From positions 124,001 to 188,000 of the forward strand of contig NC_060972.1 in the NCBI RefSeq assembly GCF_910589235.1: 64,000 nucleotides of DNA. The letters are read 5' to 3'. The position numbers were made by a program, and so were the translations under genes. Source of the DNA: Vespa crabro (Eukaryota > Arthropoda > Insecta > Hymenoptera > Vespidae). The notes beneath the pieces were generated by a model. The model had not been told where the DNA came from and searched no databases. It saw nothing but the letters and a program-made list of their open reading frames with translations. Shown piece by piece: positions 26,901 to 38,740 of this stretch (its first letter is position 1; the number at the start of each line of letters is the position of its first letter).

Positions 26901-28874
26901 AGTAAGGAATAATTTTATTGACTAGTTCCTAATTATCTTCAAACGAACCTGTAATTTTATCGAATTTCTTCACAGAATCGGTCGGTCCGCTAACTGTTGT
27001 ACTTTTAGTTCCATTATGACATGCGATGACGATATCAGCAGGACAGCAATTCTTCAGATCTTCATAGGAAAGCCTTACCGTTGACATAGAACCATGAGAT
27101 ATTTTTGTTTCTATCAAGACAATTCCTTGCGAATATGCTGCTAATATCATTTCCTCTGCTGTAAAACATTCATCTGCGTACGCACAACCAAGTTCACCAA
27201 CGGCATGCCCGATGATGCAGTCTGGTACTACACCTACGGAAATTAGAAGATCTACCAAGCCAATCTATAAAGATATTTTCCTTTTGTTAGATCTTATCGA
27301 AAGAATGCACTTCTCCCAAATAATTAAATAATTGTCGATATTACCTGAACTGCAGCAATTCCGAAGATCGAATGCAAGATATTGTCGAACATGCTATTAT
27401 CTTTTTCAGTTAAAATTTTATAAATATTCAATTTATACTGCTTTAATACAGCGTCGCATTTCTCTATAGCTTTAGCAAATATAGGGAATGACATTAGACT
27501 TTGACCTGTGAATTACAAATTCTACGTTCCAGTACGCAATGGTTATTATTTTTATAGTTACGAAGAAATAAAAGAACAAAAACTTTCGTACCCATTTCAG
27601 ACCATTGCGATCCCATTCCAGAAAAAATAAACAATATTGGTTTTTTTTATACCAGAATAATTTTCAATCTCTCTCAATTTTTCGTCGGATGATTTAGAAC
27701 TAGTTATCGTGTATCTCCGACATAAATGACCTGATGTTTCTTTGAAATGAACATCATGAAAGAGACGAATAAATTCGACATCTATCGGTCGATTATCGAT
27801 CTACGTAATAGGATGTTGAAATTGTATTGCTCTATTTTATTCTAGAATAATCAAGTATAATATCTTTATGTTTTCTATTTAAAAGAACGTTTCACTTACA
27901 TCATTTAATATGGTTACAATTGCTTCTTCGGTACGTCCAGAAACAGTTACGATTCTTGGCAAATCGTCATTTGGCAATCCTTTATTGACCTTTGTTTTTG
28001 GATTTGATTTAAGTAAGATATGAGCATTAGCACCACCAAAGCCGAAAGAGTTAATGGCTATGTATTCCCCATCAAGCGGAGACGTTTCGGTAACAGCCAT
28101 GATTCTCCCTTCTGTGAAAGCTTTTACGTCTTTGCGTTGTTGATTACGATTGATATTTGGGGGTATTAGGCCTGACTCCATCGATATTATCGCCTCTAAA
28201 ATATCAAAGAAACGAAAATGAACGATTAGTTGTCTCATCTTATACTTCAAAATATGTTTACCTTGGCAATGGAGCACATTCCACTGGCTCGTTCAGTATG
28301 ACCCAAATTTGATTTGATGGAACCGACTTTAAGAGGATTGGTTCTGTTTTTCGTGAAAATCTGATCTATAACATTTATTTCTTCAGGATCACCGACTTTA
28401 GTTCCTGTACCATGAGCTTAGATGTAATTTATACAAGCTGTTGGTACACCGCATTCTTCGTAGAATTCTTTGAAAAGAGTTCTCTGAATTTGGCCAAAAG
28501 GAAATGTTATTCCCGGTTCCTTATAACCATCGCAATTTGTTTTCGCATGGATAACTGTTGCATAGATTCTTTTAGCATTTTTTCTTTTTTGCAGAAATGC
28601 AACAACTACGGCTTCGCTGCGCACGTAACCATCTGCATCTTCATCGAAACACTTGCAACGACCATCCTCAGCCAATATTCCTATTAGAGTGGTACAAGGT
28701 AGAATAATTGTTTAATACTCTTATGATAATTTGAGAAAAAAGGACAAATGCTTCAAAAAAATATCATAATCAATACCTAAACGTTTAAATTGCAAAGTTA
28801 GGAATGGATGAAGGCAAAGATTTGATCCAGCGACGATCACGTAATCACATTGTCCGTTATGTATAGCTCTATAT
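20993..28874 (-). pseudogene. Fatty acid synthase copy B, 5'-truncated and heavily broken
   Basis: Homologous to exons 3 (part) to 19 of copy C, at approximately 28874-28777, 28680-28262, 28193-27900, 27800-27592, 27505-27345, 27264-26949, 26862-26358, 26267-25963, 25890-25462, 25414-24390, 24329-24088, 23990-23296, 23214-22449, 22339-21879, 21789-21535, 21458-21199 and 21106-20993. Lesions: start codon, KS cysteine and exons 1-2 absent; stops at 28418 (just before the KS histidine motif), 26839, 26788, 26738, 26726, 25745, 22855 and 21354; single-base or 2-base frameshifts near 27641, 26951, 26762, 25345, 24550, 23847 and 21350; transferase motif GHSVGE is GHAVGE (serine codon changed at 27202); a 66-bp deletion near 22725 removes the KR serine and tyrosine; the donor after exon 10 is TT; thioesterase GYSFG is RYSFG. 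It cannot make a synthase. Most splice sites survive, so it arose by DNA duplication and not from mRNA. Confidence 0.95.
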
Positions 28875-30700
28875 TACGATAAGTTTGTTCCTTCGTATTT
28901 TTACGCAGATTTACCCGACCTATTTTGAATATGTTGCTATTCAGACGACCTAAGTTCATGGTTAACTTATAAATACTAAAAGTTCAATAGGCTGCTCATG
29001 AGATTTCCTATCGTTAACAGAACTCGAATATATTACTATATTATCATGTAAAGAGAAAATGTATTGATACGTCAAACTCCGTTAGAAGTAAAAAACTAAC
29101 AACCTTAATACGTTCGATACCACATCACGGAAAAGAAATTCTCTCCACTGCGCATTACATTTTTTTCAAAATTTTGCAAAATATACTGTAGATTTGTATT
29201 AATTTATGCAGAAATAATATAAAGAATGCCTTCATATTACTGTGACGTTGGACTTTTAATGAAAATCGATGCGTTACAGATATATGACGCTGGCAACTAA
29301 CATTATTAAACCCATGTTATCATTGGAGACTTCTCGAAAGCAGACATTTTACAAAATGTAAGAAGGCTCATTCTCATTATTCTAACGATAGTAAAATAAC
29401 TTGCGCATATCTTTGCTATATTTTTTGGGATTTATTATGTTTTTTTTTGGTAATTGCATTAATTTTCTACAGTACTAAGTTTTATACATTTTATAAAATT
29501 TATTCTTAAGTACATTTCTTTTTATCTCTAAAACAATGGTCATATTCACCATGTCTTTTTCAATTGGAGATATAAATATTCGAATAATAAGATTAAATGT
29601 TGAACGGTGGTAGTCAATTATTAACTGAGAAAATTCATCGATAAATTTTTTAAAATCTAAAGGTATACGTTTACGTCTTGGATAGAGAGAGAAAGTAAAG
29701 ATGTTTATAAAGCATTAAAAACATCAATATATCTTTTACTTATCCCTCAAAAAAGTCTTGAATAGTTTTATCTCTTTCAATCAAACTCTTTTCGATAGAA
29801 TATTACAATAACATGAAATCTTGTTGAACATGTATCATTTCCTTTTAAAATATTATATCAAAATAAAATTTTTTAAATCTTTACAATCTTCCTGTAGATT
29901 ATCCCCCGAAGATAGCATCTGTTATGTGACAAATTCATTTTTAGAGAAAAATTTGAGCTCCTCGTCGAATGCAGTAAATAACTCGGGAATTAGTACACCG
30001 AAATATATGCTTTATTATGATGCCATTAATCAGTAAATGATAGTTGAATGAGGGGATTTTTGTGAAAGGATTAGGCCGAAGATCGAAATGAAAATGGCGA
30101 TCTGAACGATGACTTTCACTAGAAGCACTTTTCTGGATAGAGGTTATTCATCCACTCGAATTCTCTTACCTTACTTTTTCTCTGTAGCACGTTTAAGGTT
30201 TACTCTCTATTTACACTTTATATACCCTTTGTCGACTCTCTTAACTGTTTCACACACCTTAAGATAGTAATAATAATATGTAGTGAACTATTATATAACA
30301 CGCTCACACTCGTAAAATCTTTCATAGCGAATGTATTTATTCAAGTATCTTCATTCTAACGATGATATTTTTGTTAAATAATATCAAATGTATTATTGTA
30401 AAATAATATTTTTATAAAATATATATTTAAAATAATATATATATACGTAATGTAAGTATATATTACAATATGTTCTGTATGTATGGATGTATATATGTAC
30501 ATAAACAAACGTGTATATAAATATTTAATTATTCTTAAAAATTTTATTATATTTTACTATTTAATTTCTTTTATACCTATTTTTATTTCTTCTGAAGCAA
30601 TAAGTCGTTTATTCTTCTAATTGGACATATTAAAATAAAATAATTAACATTTTTTTTTATTTTTTATTTTGATTTTTGCACCTTTCGCTTATTTCTTTTG
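28875..30700. repeat. Block E1, inverted copy of 45790-47640
   Basis: Starts exactly where FAS homology of copy B stops and matches, in reverse, DNA ending near 47645. Shared anchors: 28880-28960 with 47560-47640, 29150-29420 with 47010-47300, 29890-30130 with 46320-46560, and 30580-30680 with 45800-45910. It contains a broken, unidentified gene fragment (29217-30036). Confidence 0.8.
29217..30036 (+). pseudogene. Broken gene fragment of unknown identity (copy in block E1)
   Basis: Two patches on the plus strand match two patches on the minus strand of block E2. The first, near 29217-29420, reads YYCDVGLLMKIDALQIYDAGN before stops and a frameshift. The second, 29890-30036, ends with NSGISTPKYMLYYDAINQ and a stop. 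An acceptor-like TGTAG precedes the second patch. Because the same residues are kept in E2, an ancestral coding exon pair is plausible. I do not recognise the family. Confidence 0.4.
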
Positions 30701-32239
30701 TGAATACAAAATTTTTGATTTTTAAGTGTGTTCAATACCTTTTGGTTTTTAATGGATTACGTCATCAATGAGAGTAGGCGCAATTCTTAGCCGATTTTAA
30801 CGAACGGGATTTCAGTTTAAAGACGAAGGTTTAATCTACAGCACCCTTTCGCCAGATTTTTAAAAAAGCTTTATTTTCTTCGAAAAAAAATAATATCAAA
30901 AAAAGGTATTTACTCAAGAAAAATTTATGCAAAAATAAAAAGCTATTTCCAAACTTCGCCGAAAGAGCGCTGTAGACTAAACCTTCATCTTTTAAATGAG
31001 ATCTTGTTCATTAAAATTGGTCGAAAATTACTTCTGTTAATTACGATAGACGCATGGCGAGGACAACGTTCCCCGTTTAATTTGTAATTCATAATTCGTC
31101 CATATCTACTGTTGAAGTCACACATGCTTTGAACAGAAGGTAGTGAACAGTCATAAGCTTGTATTTAGCTTTGTTAGCAAAAAGCATTTATTTCACTTTC
31201 TTCCTTAAGAAACAACACTCAACGTTAACTATTTTATTTCTATTCTTATCTATATTAAACATCTATAATCTAAGTACATACTTATCCCTTGTCTTGGATT
31301 TAATACTCGTATTTTATTCGATTTAATAATAGTTGATACTTTCTAACAGGACTTACTCATAAGTTTACAGTTTCCTTCTCATGGCCTGTAAATTATGGCA
31401 AAAATTTTTTTATCAAAATTTTATTTTTTCCTACTTAATAAAATAAAACAGTTGAACTAAACATTTGAACATTGAAAAGTTGTTTGAAACAATCTTTATC
31501 TGAAACATTTTTGTATTCAACGTCCAGTTTTTACGATATGTAACGTTGTTTAATCAAAAAACTTAAAACAAATAAAAATGCACAACAGCTATGAATTCTT
31601 CTTTAAAAAATATTATTTTAATAAATATTCAAAAGATATGATGACCCTAGTCTTCTTAATTTGCTTAATAAAACATTAACTAGTAATATAATATCCTTGT
31701 CAATAGATGCTATGAAATATATGATAGCATGTCCATATCTGATCGTAATGCAATTGTTTCCGAACATTTTTTTAATTCACGATTAGTCGAAGTGTCTCAG
31801 TTTCATCATTTTTGTCACGCGAGTGAGTTTTAAAAATATCAGCTAAGAAAGGTCTTCTAACAAGCGGAAGAAAAAATAGAGGCAATCCATTGACTTCAAG
31901 GAAGAAGGAAGAAGAAATAATTCCATAAAAAAAATTGAATGACTATCCAGCACATAAAGTGAAAATTTACAAAAACCATGTTTGGATACTATACAAGTAA
32001 GCACGAATAGTTTAATAAGTATAATAAAATTAATATGTAATAAATGTGGTTTGCTTAGTCAGGTTGAAAGAAAGTGATCATGCATCGGAAATAAATTCGA
32101 ATGACAACGCCTGAATAATATCTAGCAGCAGATAATCGCAATTAGAAGAACTTTGTGCCGTGATAAATATCACAAACTTCTCCAAAAGTATATGAATAAA
32201 ATACCTTACTATTGTATCACAATATTTTCGTAGTACGAC
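30701..32239. other. AT-rich intergenic DNA, no gene recognised
   Basis: No coding similarity was found. About 60 bp at 30980-31040 belongs to a short dispersed repeat also seen at 45722-45790 (inverted), 48050-48125 and 62654-62700. The last few hundred bases may hold the 5' part of the following transposon gene. Confidence 0.5.
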
Positions 32240-34130
32240 ATATAGACTAATGTCCGAAGCTATACAGGAGAAGACGTGTATTGCTTATCTAAAAGAAGAA
32301 GTCAATCACGGTGGTATACTTTGTATCACCGTCGTCACGGATAGGTCAAAAGGTAATATAAGAAACTGTATAATTTGTTATCGGGCGTAGCTGCAATCTT
32401 CAGTTTTTAAACAAAAAAGATTTTATATATGGAGGTGCATAATAAATATTGTTCTATCTGCGATCGGTTATATGGTACAAAAGTAGCTTTTTGCGATCAT
32501 CAATGCTACAAGAATTGTTATGGTCTGACAACACAGATGGAATTACACAGAATAACAGTTACACGTTTCATTGTAACGTCGAGATGCACGGTTTGAAATA
32601 TGTCAAATTGATCAGGGCTGAGGACAACGTACACCGGAAATTGATAAACTCTTTGCCGTACTGCCCAGAATTACTAATCGAAAAGAGTAAATGCCGCAAT
32701 CATATATTACAAAACTATTGTAGCCTTTTGCAGAGTCTTTGTGTAAAAAAGTATCATGGCCCCATCATTCAGCGAAATATCTTGTAGAAACATTTGAAAC
32801 GTTTGCGATTCGCTGTTACGGCAGCTGTAAAATATTGTAAAGGGTAACAAAAACAGCCTTTATATCAACGTGGAGGAATTACAGTAATATATTCGCAATG
32901 AGCTCTAGTATCTTTTTGTCTATCATGAAAAATGTAGCAAATATAATTACACTAGTAAAGAAAAACCTGGTGATATTAATCACGTACAGAGAATGCAAAC
33001 CATTGGTATTTATAACGAAATATTATCGTCAATGCATTACGTAACAGCTAACGCGTCCAGTTTGATATGGCACTTCCATAACAAACTTTGTCTTAAGCGG
33101 CTCATATCAAGCTCGATGCAAAGCTGCTGTCATCATTATGAATTCTGATGATTCATTGCATCGGGAAATAAATAATTAATTGTCAAGTAACGGTACGGAC
33201 AACTTTACTTTACAGTATGTGAATAGAAAATGTCGAATTTGTGATTCACGAAAAGTAAAAAACTCTCAATATCCCGCAAAGAAATTTCATATTGAAAACG
33301 ACGAAGATTATGAAACAGACGTGATTTGTCCTCAGTCATCCTATTTATGTGATAAATACTTGATGCATGCCAAAAAACTATTTGTAGAATCGTTAAATAA
33401 AGAAGACCCTTTCAAAATCGAGTGCGAAACTTGTGGATAAGCAAATTCTTTCGAATGGAATGAGCAAGATCGAAAACGATTAACTGCTCCAATGTTTGGA
33501 AAAATTTGTAAAAGGAGGCCGCACACGTTATGTGTAAAATTAATAGAATTCATTAGATATCCCCGTTTCAAGGGACATAATAATACTAGGTGGGTAATTG
33601 AAAAAGAGCCATTGCCAATTAGACGATTCTCCACCGAGTACGGACTCGATATTGAAGATATGGATCTGATTATAGACAAACATTAAATATTCTTGGCTTT
33701 TCCGAACGGGTTAATTGGTATCCTCAGTGAAGTCAAATGCCCAGTTTCAATGAAGGATATGACGTCAATGGAAAGAATTGGACGTACAAAGATTATGTTC
33801 ATACACCTTCAAAATGGTATCCCGAAATGAAAAGGCTCTGACAGGTACAAATACCAAGTGCAGAATTTTTTTACACGTCACTCAAAGACAATGATATTAT
33901 TTTATTCTTTGGATACCGAAAAGAATGAGTGTAGATAAAATAGAAAGAAAACAATTGCTTTTGTTCAGATAAAATAAAGGAGAAGCTTACGAGTGCCTTT
34001 TACCTGAAATTGTCGATTCCCTCAAAGGACGTAATCTTTCGATTCGAGAATAGACGCGGATTTTAGAAGCACAACATGCTTATGACAATCAATCCTAGGT
34101 TTCCAAATATTAGCAAGCCGCCATTTTTTA
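32240..34130 (+). pseudogene. Mutator-like transposase with YqaJ-type exonuclease domain, decayed transposon gene
   Basis: Broken frames give, in order, CITVVTDRSKGN (about 32320), KKILYMEVHNKYCSICDR (about 32410-32470), MHGLKYVKLIRAEDN (about 32585-32630, family GDGDSS region), ELLIEKSKCRNHILQNYCS (about 32670-32730), then a cysteine patch at 33180-33440, then MFGKICKRRPHTLC at 33492, EYGLDIEDMDLIID (to 33683), FPNGLIGILSEVKCP (about 33695-33740) and SMKDMT. This order matches arthropod transposon proteins joining a Mutator-like DDE domain to a YqaJ exonuclease-like domain. The PDG...EVK core of the nuclease is recognisable, with D changed to N. More than five stops and shifts make it dead. 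The family assignment is from recall of motifs and not from a search. Confidence 0.6.
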
Positions 34131-34834
34131 TTTTATTATTATAATATAAAATGCATTACATACAGGAAGGAGTAAAAATTGTGGTTGTTCCAATTGGAAA
34201 ATCAAAGGTGGAAGAAGAGAATCAAGGTACTATAGAAGCTATTTGTTTGGCTAAACCAGCCTTACATACAGGCGACTGCTTCGAAAGATACCACACCATG
34301 AAAAATATAAAACAAGTCATACATAAACGTAGCAAAACTAAATAGGTTTTTTTATATTTGGACAAAAAATTTTCGTGTATTTAAATAAAGATTTAGTTTT
34401 TATAACGCAAATGTTCAACGTGTATATTTTCTCAACTGTGTGCCAAAACTTCTCGTCCGGAAAGGGATATATATATAATATCTCGGTTTAATTAGGGTGA
34501 AATGACAAACGAAAATGTGTTTCTCTGTGAACAAAAGTGATAAATCTTTATTTGTTAGTTAATGCTTAACTCCTAATTACTCTTACCTGTGAACAAAAGA
34601 AACGACAATTTACGTTTATTATTCACAATGTTAAATTTTATTTAATATATATTATAAATTTCCTTATAGCTCTCGTGTTACTTTTCTCTTCTACGTTATA
34701 TTTCATACTGTTCGTTTCTCTTCCAAATCTTAACGGCTCGGTTTGTATGTCACAAAAGAAATTGTAAATAATAAAGGACAATGGAAGGGCGGGATATGAG
34801 ACGCGCGGCAAATCTATCTGAAGAAAGTATAATT

Positions 34835-34838
34835 TCTT

Positions 34839-34882
<44 letters not shown>
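34835..34882. repeat. (TA)n microsatellite
   Basis: A TA run inside the left inverted arm; its counterpart in the right arm is the TA-rich region at 41200-41640. Confidence 0.95.
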
Positions 34883-34888
<6 letters not shown>

Positions 34889-35277
34889 CACATATATATT
34901 ATACATTTACCATTTCTACATTTAATTCACTCACATACTTATTACTCTGTCTTATCCGCAAACTATTCACAACTATTTCTGTATCTTATTCAATTAATTC
35001 ACTCTTTCTATATCTTACTCAATCATACGTTATCTTACTATTTATCTTACTCACTCATACACTAATTCACTACTTCTGTTTCAATGAAACATTCTCCATC
35101 TTACTCTGTCCAGTCGTTTACTCACACAATTATTATTTTCTCTTTCTTACCGAATCAGCCACAATTTCTTCACTTTTTTCATTAATACACTCACTCCTTA
35201 CTTCTTCCTTTCGCTAGCACTCACATTCACTAATTCCTATTTCTCTACTTTATTCAATTACAGAAATAATTGGGGGG

Positions 35278-35283
35278 AGAGAG

Positions 35284-35352
<69 letters not shown>

Positions 35353-35358
35353 GAGAGT
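35278..35358. repeat. (GA)n microsatellite
   Basis: An approximately 80-bp GA run with one GC interruption. The right arm has the matching CT run at 42146-42201. Confidence 0.95.
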
Positions 35359-35937
35359 GATTGAGAGGAGAGGAAGAGAGAGTGAGAAAGGGTAAAAAAG
35401 TTAAGAGAAGGGACGTAGTACAAGTATGTGTACTCTACGTCGGATCATACGAAATGTCTTTCCTTGAAATTTATAGAAATAACGTTATTGAAAAAAAAAT
35501 CGTTCGAGTTTAAAACATTTAATATTTTCTTTTTATATATATATGTATTTATATTTAACATACCATCGTTCTATTGCGTACAACGTCAATTCAATTTATA
35601 TTCATTAGTTAGAGATTGATAGGTTAAAAATTTATTAATCTTTATTTTCTTTGATTCAAATTAATACTTACTATTACCACTACTACCACTACTACTGTTA
35701 TTATTGTTATTATTAGTACTAGTACTGAAACGATTTTTCACATTCTTTATTATTGTTAAGATCGTAAATGTTGGAAAATAAATTTGCGAGAATACGTATA
35801 CATTTTTAACTTTATTAAATCGAAAAGTGATATGAAATAGATGAATTTCGATAAAAATCTGTACTAATAAATTATTATTAATCCTAGTTTAGAAATTTTT
35901 TGAATGAGACTGTATGCGTAATAAAATCGATTATATG

Positions 35938-35951
35938 TAAATATATATATA

Positions 35952-36017
<66 letters not shown>
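35938..36017. repeat. (TA)n microsatellite
   Basis: An approximately 80-bp TA run with one TTTA interruption, immediately before the dynein-like fragment. Confidence 0.95.
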
Positions 36018-36021
<4 letters not shown>

Positions 36022-36950
36022 TATATTGAACATAGTTGAAAGGGCATTAGCATTTATTTTATCCTGGATAGAAAATGGTTATTCCGTTATTTTACGAAAC
36101 CAAGAAGACTCTAATAATGGTACCCTAATAGTTGCTGCATTATCATTTATATAAAATAAGAATAATGTACCATCGAATTTGATACAAGGATTATCTTTCC
36201 ATAGTGAACAAGATCTTATTACGCGTTTAAAACGAGCTTGCGTTGGTTTGGATTCATCTTCTCATGAAAGAACCTATAAACCTAGAAATGGTTCACAAAT
36301 TATTTTAATCCGTAAAGATATACATTTAGCTTCTAAAGAGATGAAGGTAATTTTATGCGTTTTTTTTTTAAAGAAATAAAAATTTTCATCTACATTGATG
36401 GTCAACATCTTTCTTTTTGTAGGAATTGGTGAGAGAATTATGTCAGGACAAAGAATTTCAAGAAGATGATTTAGAATTTGCTTGAATTCCATTAACATTA
36501 TTTTGTACTGCGGATTATATTACTGTTCTTCATCTGAGATGAGAATGTCTTATGGCTACATATTATCTATCGTTGGTTATTTTGATACTTAAAGAACTAA
36601 ATAAATAATAATTAGATTATATGTACATGTTTTTGTATGATATTATTCAAAGTCTCCAAGTTCGAAAGAAACTGCTGTTATGTTGGAACTTCATCTGAGA
36701 TATGCATTAAAACATAAGGATATGGAAAATGAAGTCTTCGAAAATGACATTGGTTATGTTAGAAGCTCAGTTATGCTATGTTATCAGTCAACGAATTTGT
36801 CCAAAGAATTTTCTTCCTTGTGAACATCGAAGGATCTTATTTTGTGGGCTAATTGTCTTGGCTATTATTTATCTCTTGAAAACATAGAATATGTCAATTG
36901 TCATTTGTTAGAATCTGGCCGACATTTATTCCATTTAAGTAATTTTCATA
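36018..36950 (+). pseudogene. Fragment resembling cytoplasmic dynein-2 heavy chain (AAA3 region), broken
   Basis: The plus strand reads ILSWIENGYSVIL then NNGTLIVAALS (36056-36150), ERTYKPRNGSQIILIRKDIH (36270-36328), a GT-AG intron at about 36347-36422, then ELVRELCQDKEFQEDDLEF (36423-36480), and after further stops DLILWANCLGYYLSLENIEY (about 36833-36892). These resemble consecutive pieces of the third AAA module of dynein-2 heavy chain: the P-loop strand, the YRPKDCERLVLYLKD-like stretch, and the Q-W-hydrophobic-LEN..Y segment. The P-loop glycine and lysine are lost (NQEDSNNGT where GPEGxGKGT is expected) and stops follow at 36485 and elsewhere. The kept intron indicates DNA duplication. 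Dynein-2 drives retrograde transport in cilia; this piece could not. No other exon of such a gene is seen, so it is an isolated fragment. Confidence 0.5.
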
Positions 36951-37029
36951 AATTTTATTTTTTTTTATTAAATTTCTTTTCTTTTAAGGTAGAACGTCTT
37001 AAAAAAGAGTATCAATTTGTTGTATTTCC

Positions 37030-38740
37030 ATTCAGTGGTACAATTGGTGGTACAATTAGAAACATATTCCTATATCACATTTTATGCATTCGTAATGTGT
37101 CTCACTTCTTCTCTTATGTTTTCTACACACTACACATTTGTGCTTTGCGTTTCTCCGAATTGCTGCATTTTTAGGTATGGAGACGGAAAATGCCTTTATG
37201 GCAAACAAAATGGCTCATTATCAGTACTTTCGATTTACTTTCATGTGTTCTACCTGAGCTGTATTTTTGTAAAACTTGTTTTATATAATATAAATGAAAT
37301 TTACTAAAAGATAAGTTTCTTACAATTGTATAACTATATAAAACAAATGTATTATACACAGTTAAATCAAACACATGAAAAAACAATTTCTTGTGTCATT
37401 TTAACCTTTTTCTGGTAGAATTCAGACTATATAAAATCTGATCAAATTTGTCAACCACTCCTATTGTATTTTTCTAATCAATTCTATATTGTGGACTGAT
37501 TATTTTTTCTTCTTGTTTCTCTCAATCATAATGGGACAATAATAGGTGGAAATCGTCCACACTTCCCATTTGTCCATCTATTTCAACCCTAACATATTTT
37601 TTATTGAACGAAATACATTTTTTTTTTGTATTTCTTTATATAACTCATTATTTGTATTTTTTTATTTAATTCTAATATATTTTACCTATTTCTTGTTACC
37701 GTTCATATGCGTTGGTTAAATATTTATGTAACTTAAAGAATAAATTGGGACTGCTGTACCAATTATTGGAAACGGAGTTGTGACCTTTTCCAAGATATGA
37801 TTCAAGAAGTGTCATTATTGTCTGCCTGGACTTTCCTATGGATTTTGGTGATATGTGTTCAGATATTATACAAATATACATTTAAATATACTCCGGAATA
37901 TACATTTAAATTTTGAATATATTCCGTCTTGCTTTCACACAGACAAAGGATTTGATCCCAAACCTGTTTCTTTTTGACGGTATATATTGTTTGAAATAAC
38001 ATTTTTCTTTAAACAATAAGACACTTTCATCTATACATAACTTTCCATATGGATAAAATGCAATTTTAAAAAATGTTTTTAATTGTTCAAAAATACAACG
38101 TATTTTTATAATTGATCGTGATTTTTAATGTCATTACCAAAGAAATGCAGATTCTTTAGTAATAATGTATATTGAGCCTTTGACATTATTTCTCCAAACC
38201 ATTCTGTTCTTATTATCTTATTCTTACATCAATATCTGATATAGATATCTTATACATTTATGCCATTAGCATGGTAACGGTCAAAAAATTATACATCTCA
38301 GAAATAGTATTTACATTAGAATTATATACAGTGTCTCTTGTACTGTTTTCAGAATATTTGTTATTTTGCTCGACAATGAAGTGTATGAGTCTTTTTGTAA
38401 AGAAAATTTGAAAAAAATCAAGAATAGATGATTGCGCAATTACACTTGCTTTGATTCCACTATTCTCATCATCAAATTCGTGAATTATAGATTGAAAATT
38501 TCTCTGTATTTATGAAAATTTATTTCTACATTTTTTTTACTTTGGTGTAGTTTCTATGTTATTTTCTTCTGATTCTGATGAAGAGGTTAGAAAATGATGT
38601 TTTTTAATCATACATTTGTAAAAGGAACGGGCATTTTAAAATCACTTGTTTCTTCAGAATCAGTATCAGAATCAGAATCAGAATCATTAAACCATCAGAA
38701 TGTTGTATTACTCTTGCATGCATTTCTTCTGAACATTTTC
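37030..38740 (-). pseudogene. piggyBac-type transposase, decayed (element P1)
   Basis: Read on the minus strand: an acidic N-terminus with repeated Asp-Ser (38700-38640), EFDDENSGIKASVIAQSS (about 38490-38430), ILDFFKFSLQKDSY, a catalytic-core region in several frames (38280-37960), YLGKGHNSVSNNWYSSPNLF (37790-37735), GVVDKFDQI..STRKRLKWHKKLFFHVFDLTVYNTFV (37470-37340), and a C-terminal cysteine-rich part KHKCVVCRKHKRR...YECIKCDIGMC (37145-37045). This is the full domain order of a piggyBac transposase, including the zinc-binding tail. Stops and shifts occur throughout, and the first D of the DNWYSSP block is N. It is a dead cut-and-paste transposon gene next to the dynein-like fragment. Confidence 0.8.

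Larger units (their letters stand above)
33660..35900. repeat. Left arm of an imperfect inverted repeat (partner 41150-43300)
   Basis: Parts match the reverse complement of the partner: 33690-34480 with 42690-43280, 34490-34860 with 41215-41480, and 35690-35870 with 41690-41880. The partner order is rearranged, and TA and GA/CT runs sit at the junctions of the matching pieces. Confidence 0.7.

Noticed and set aside
34151..34345. A 64-codon frame after the YqaJ relic
   Set aside because: The mirrored copy at 42830-43010 does not stay open in the same frame, so conservation is at the DNA level only.
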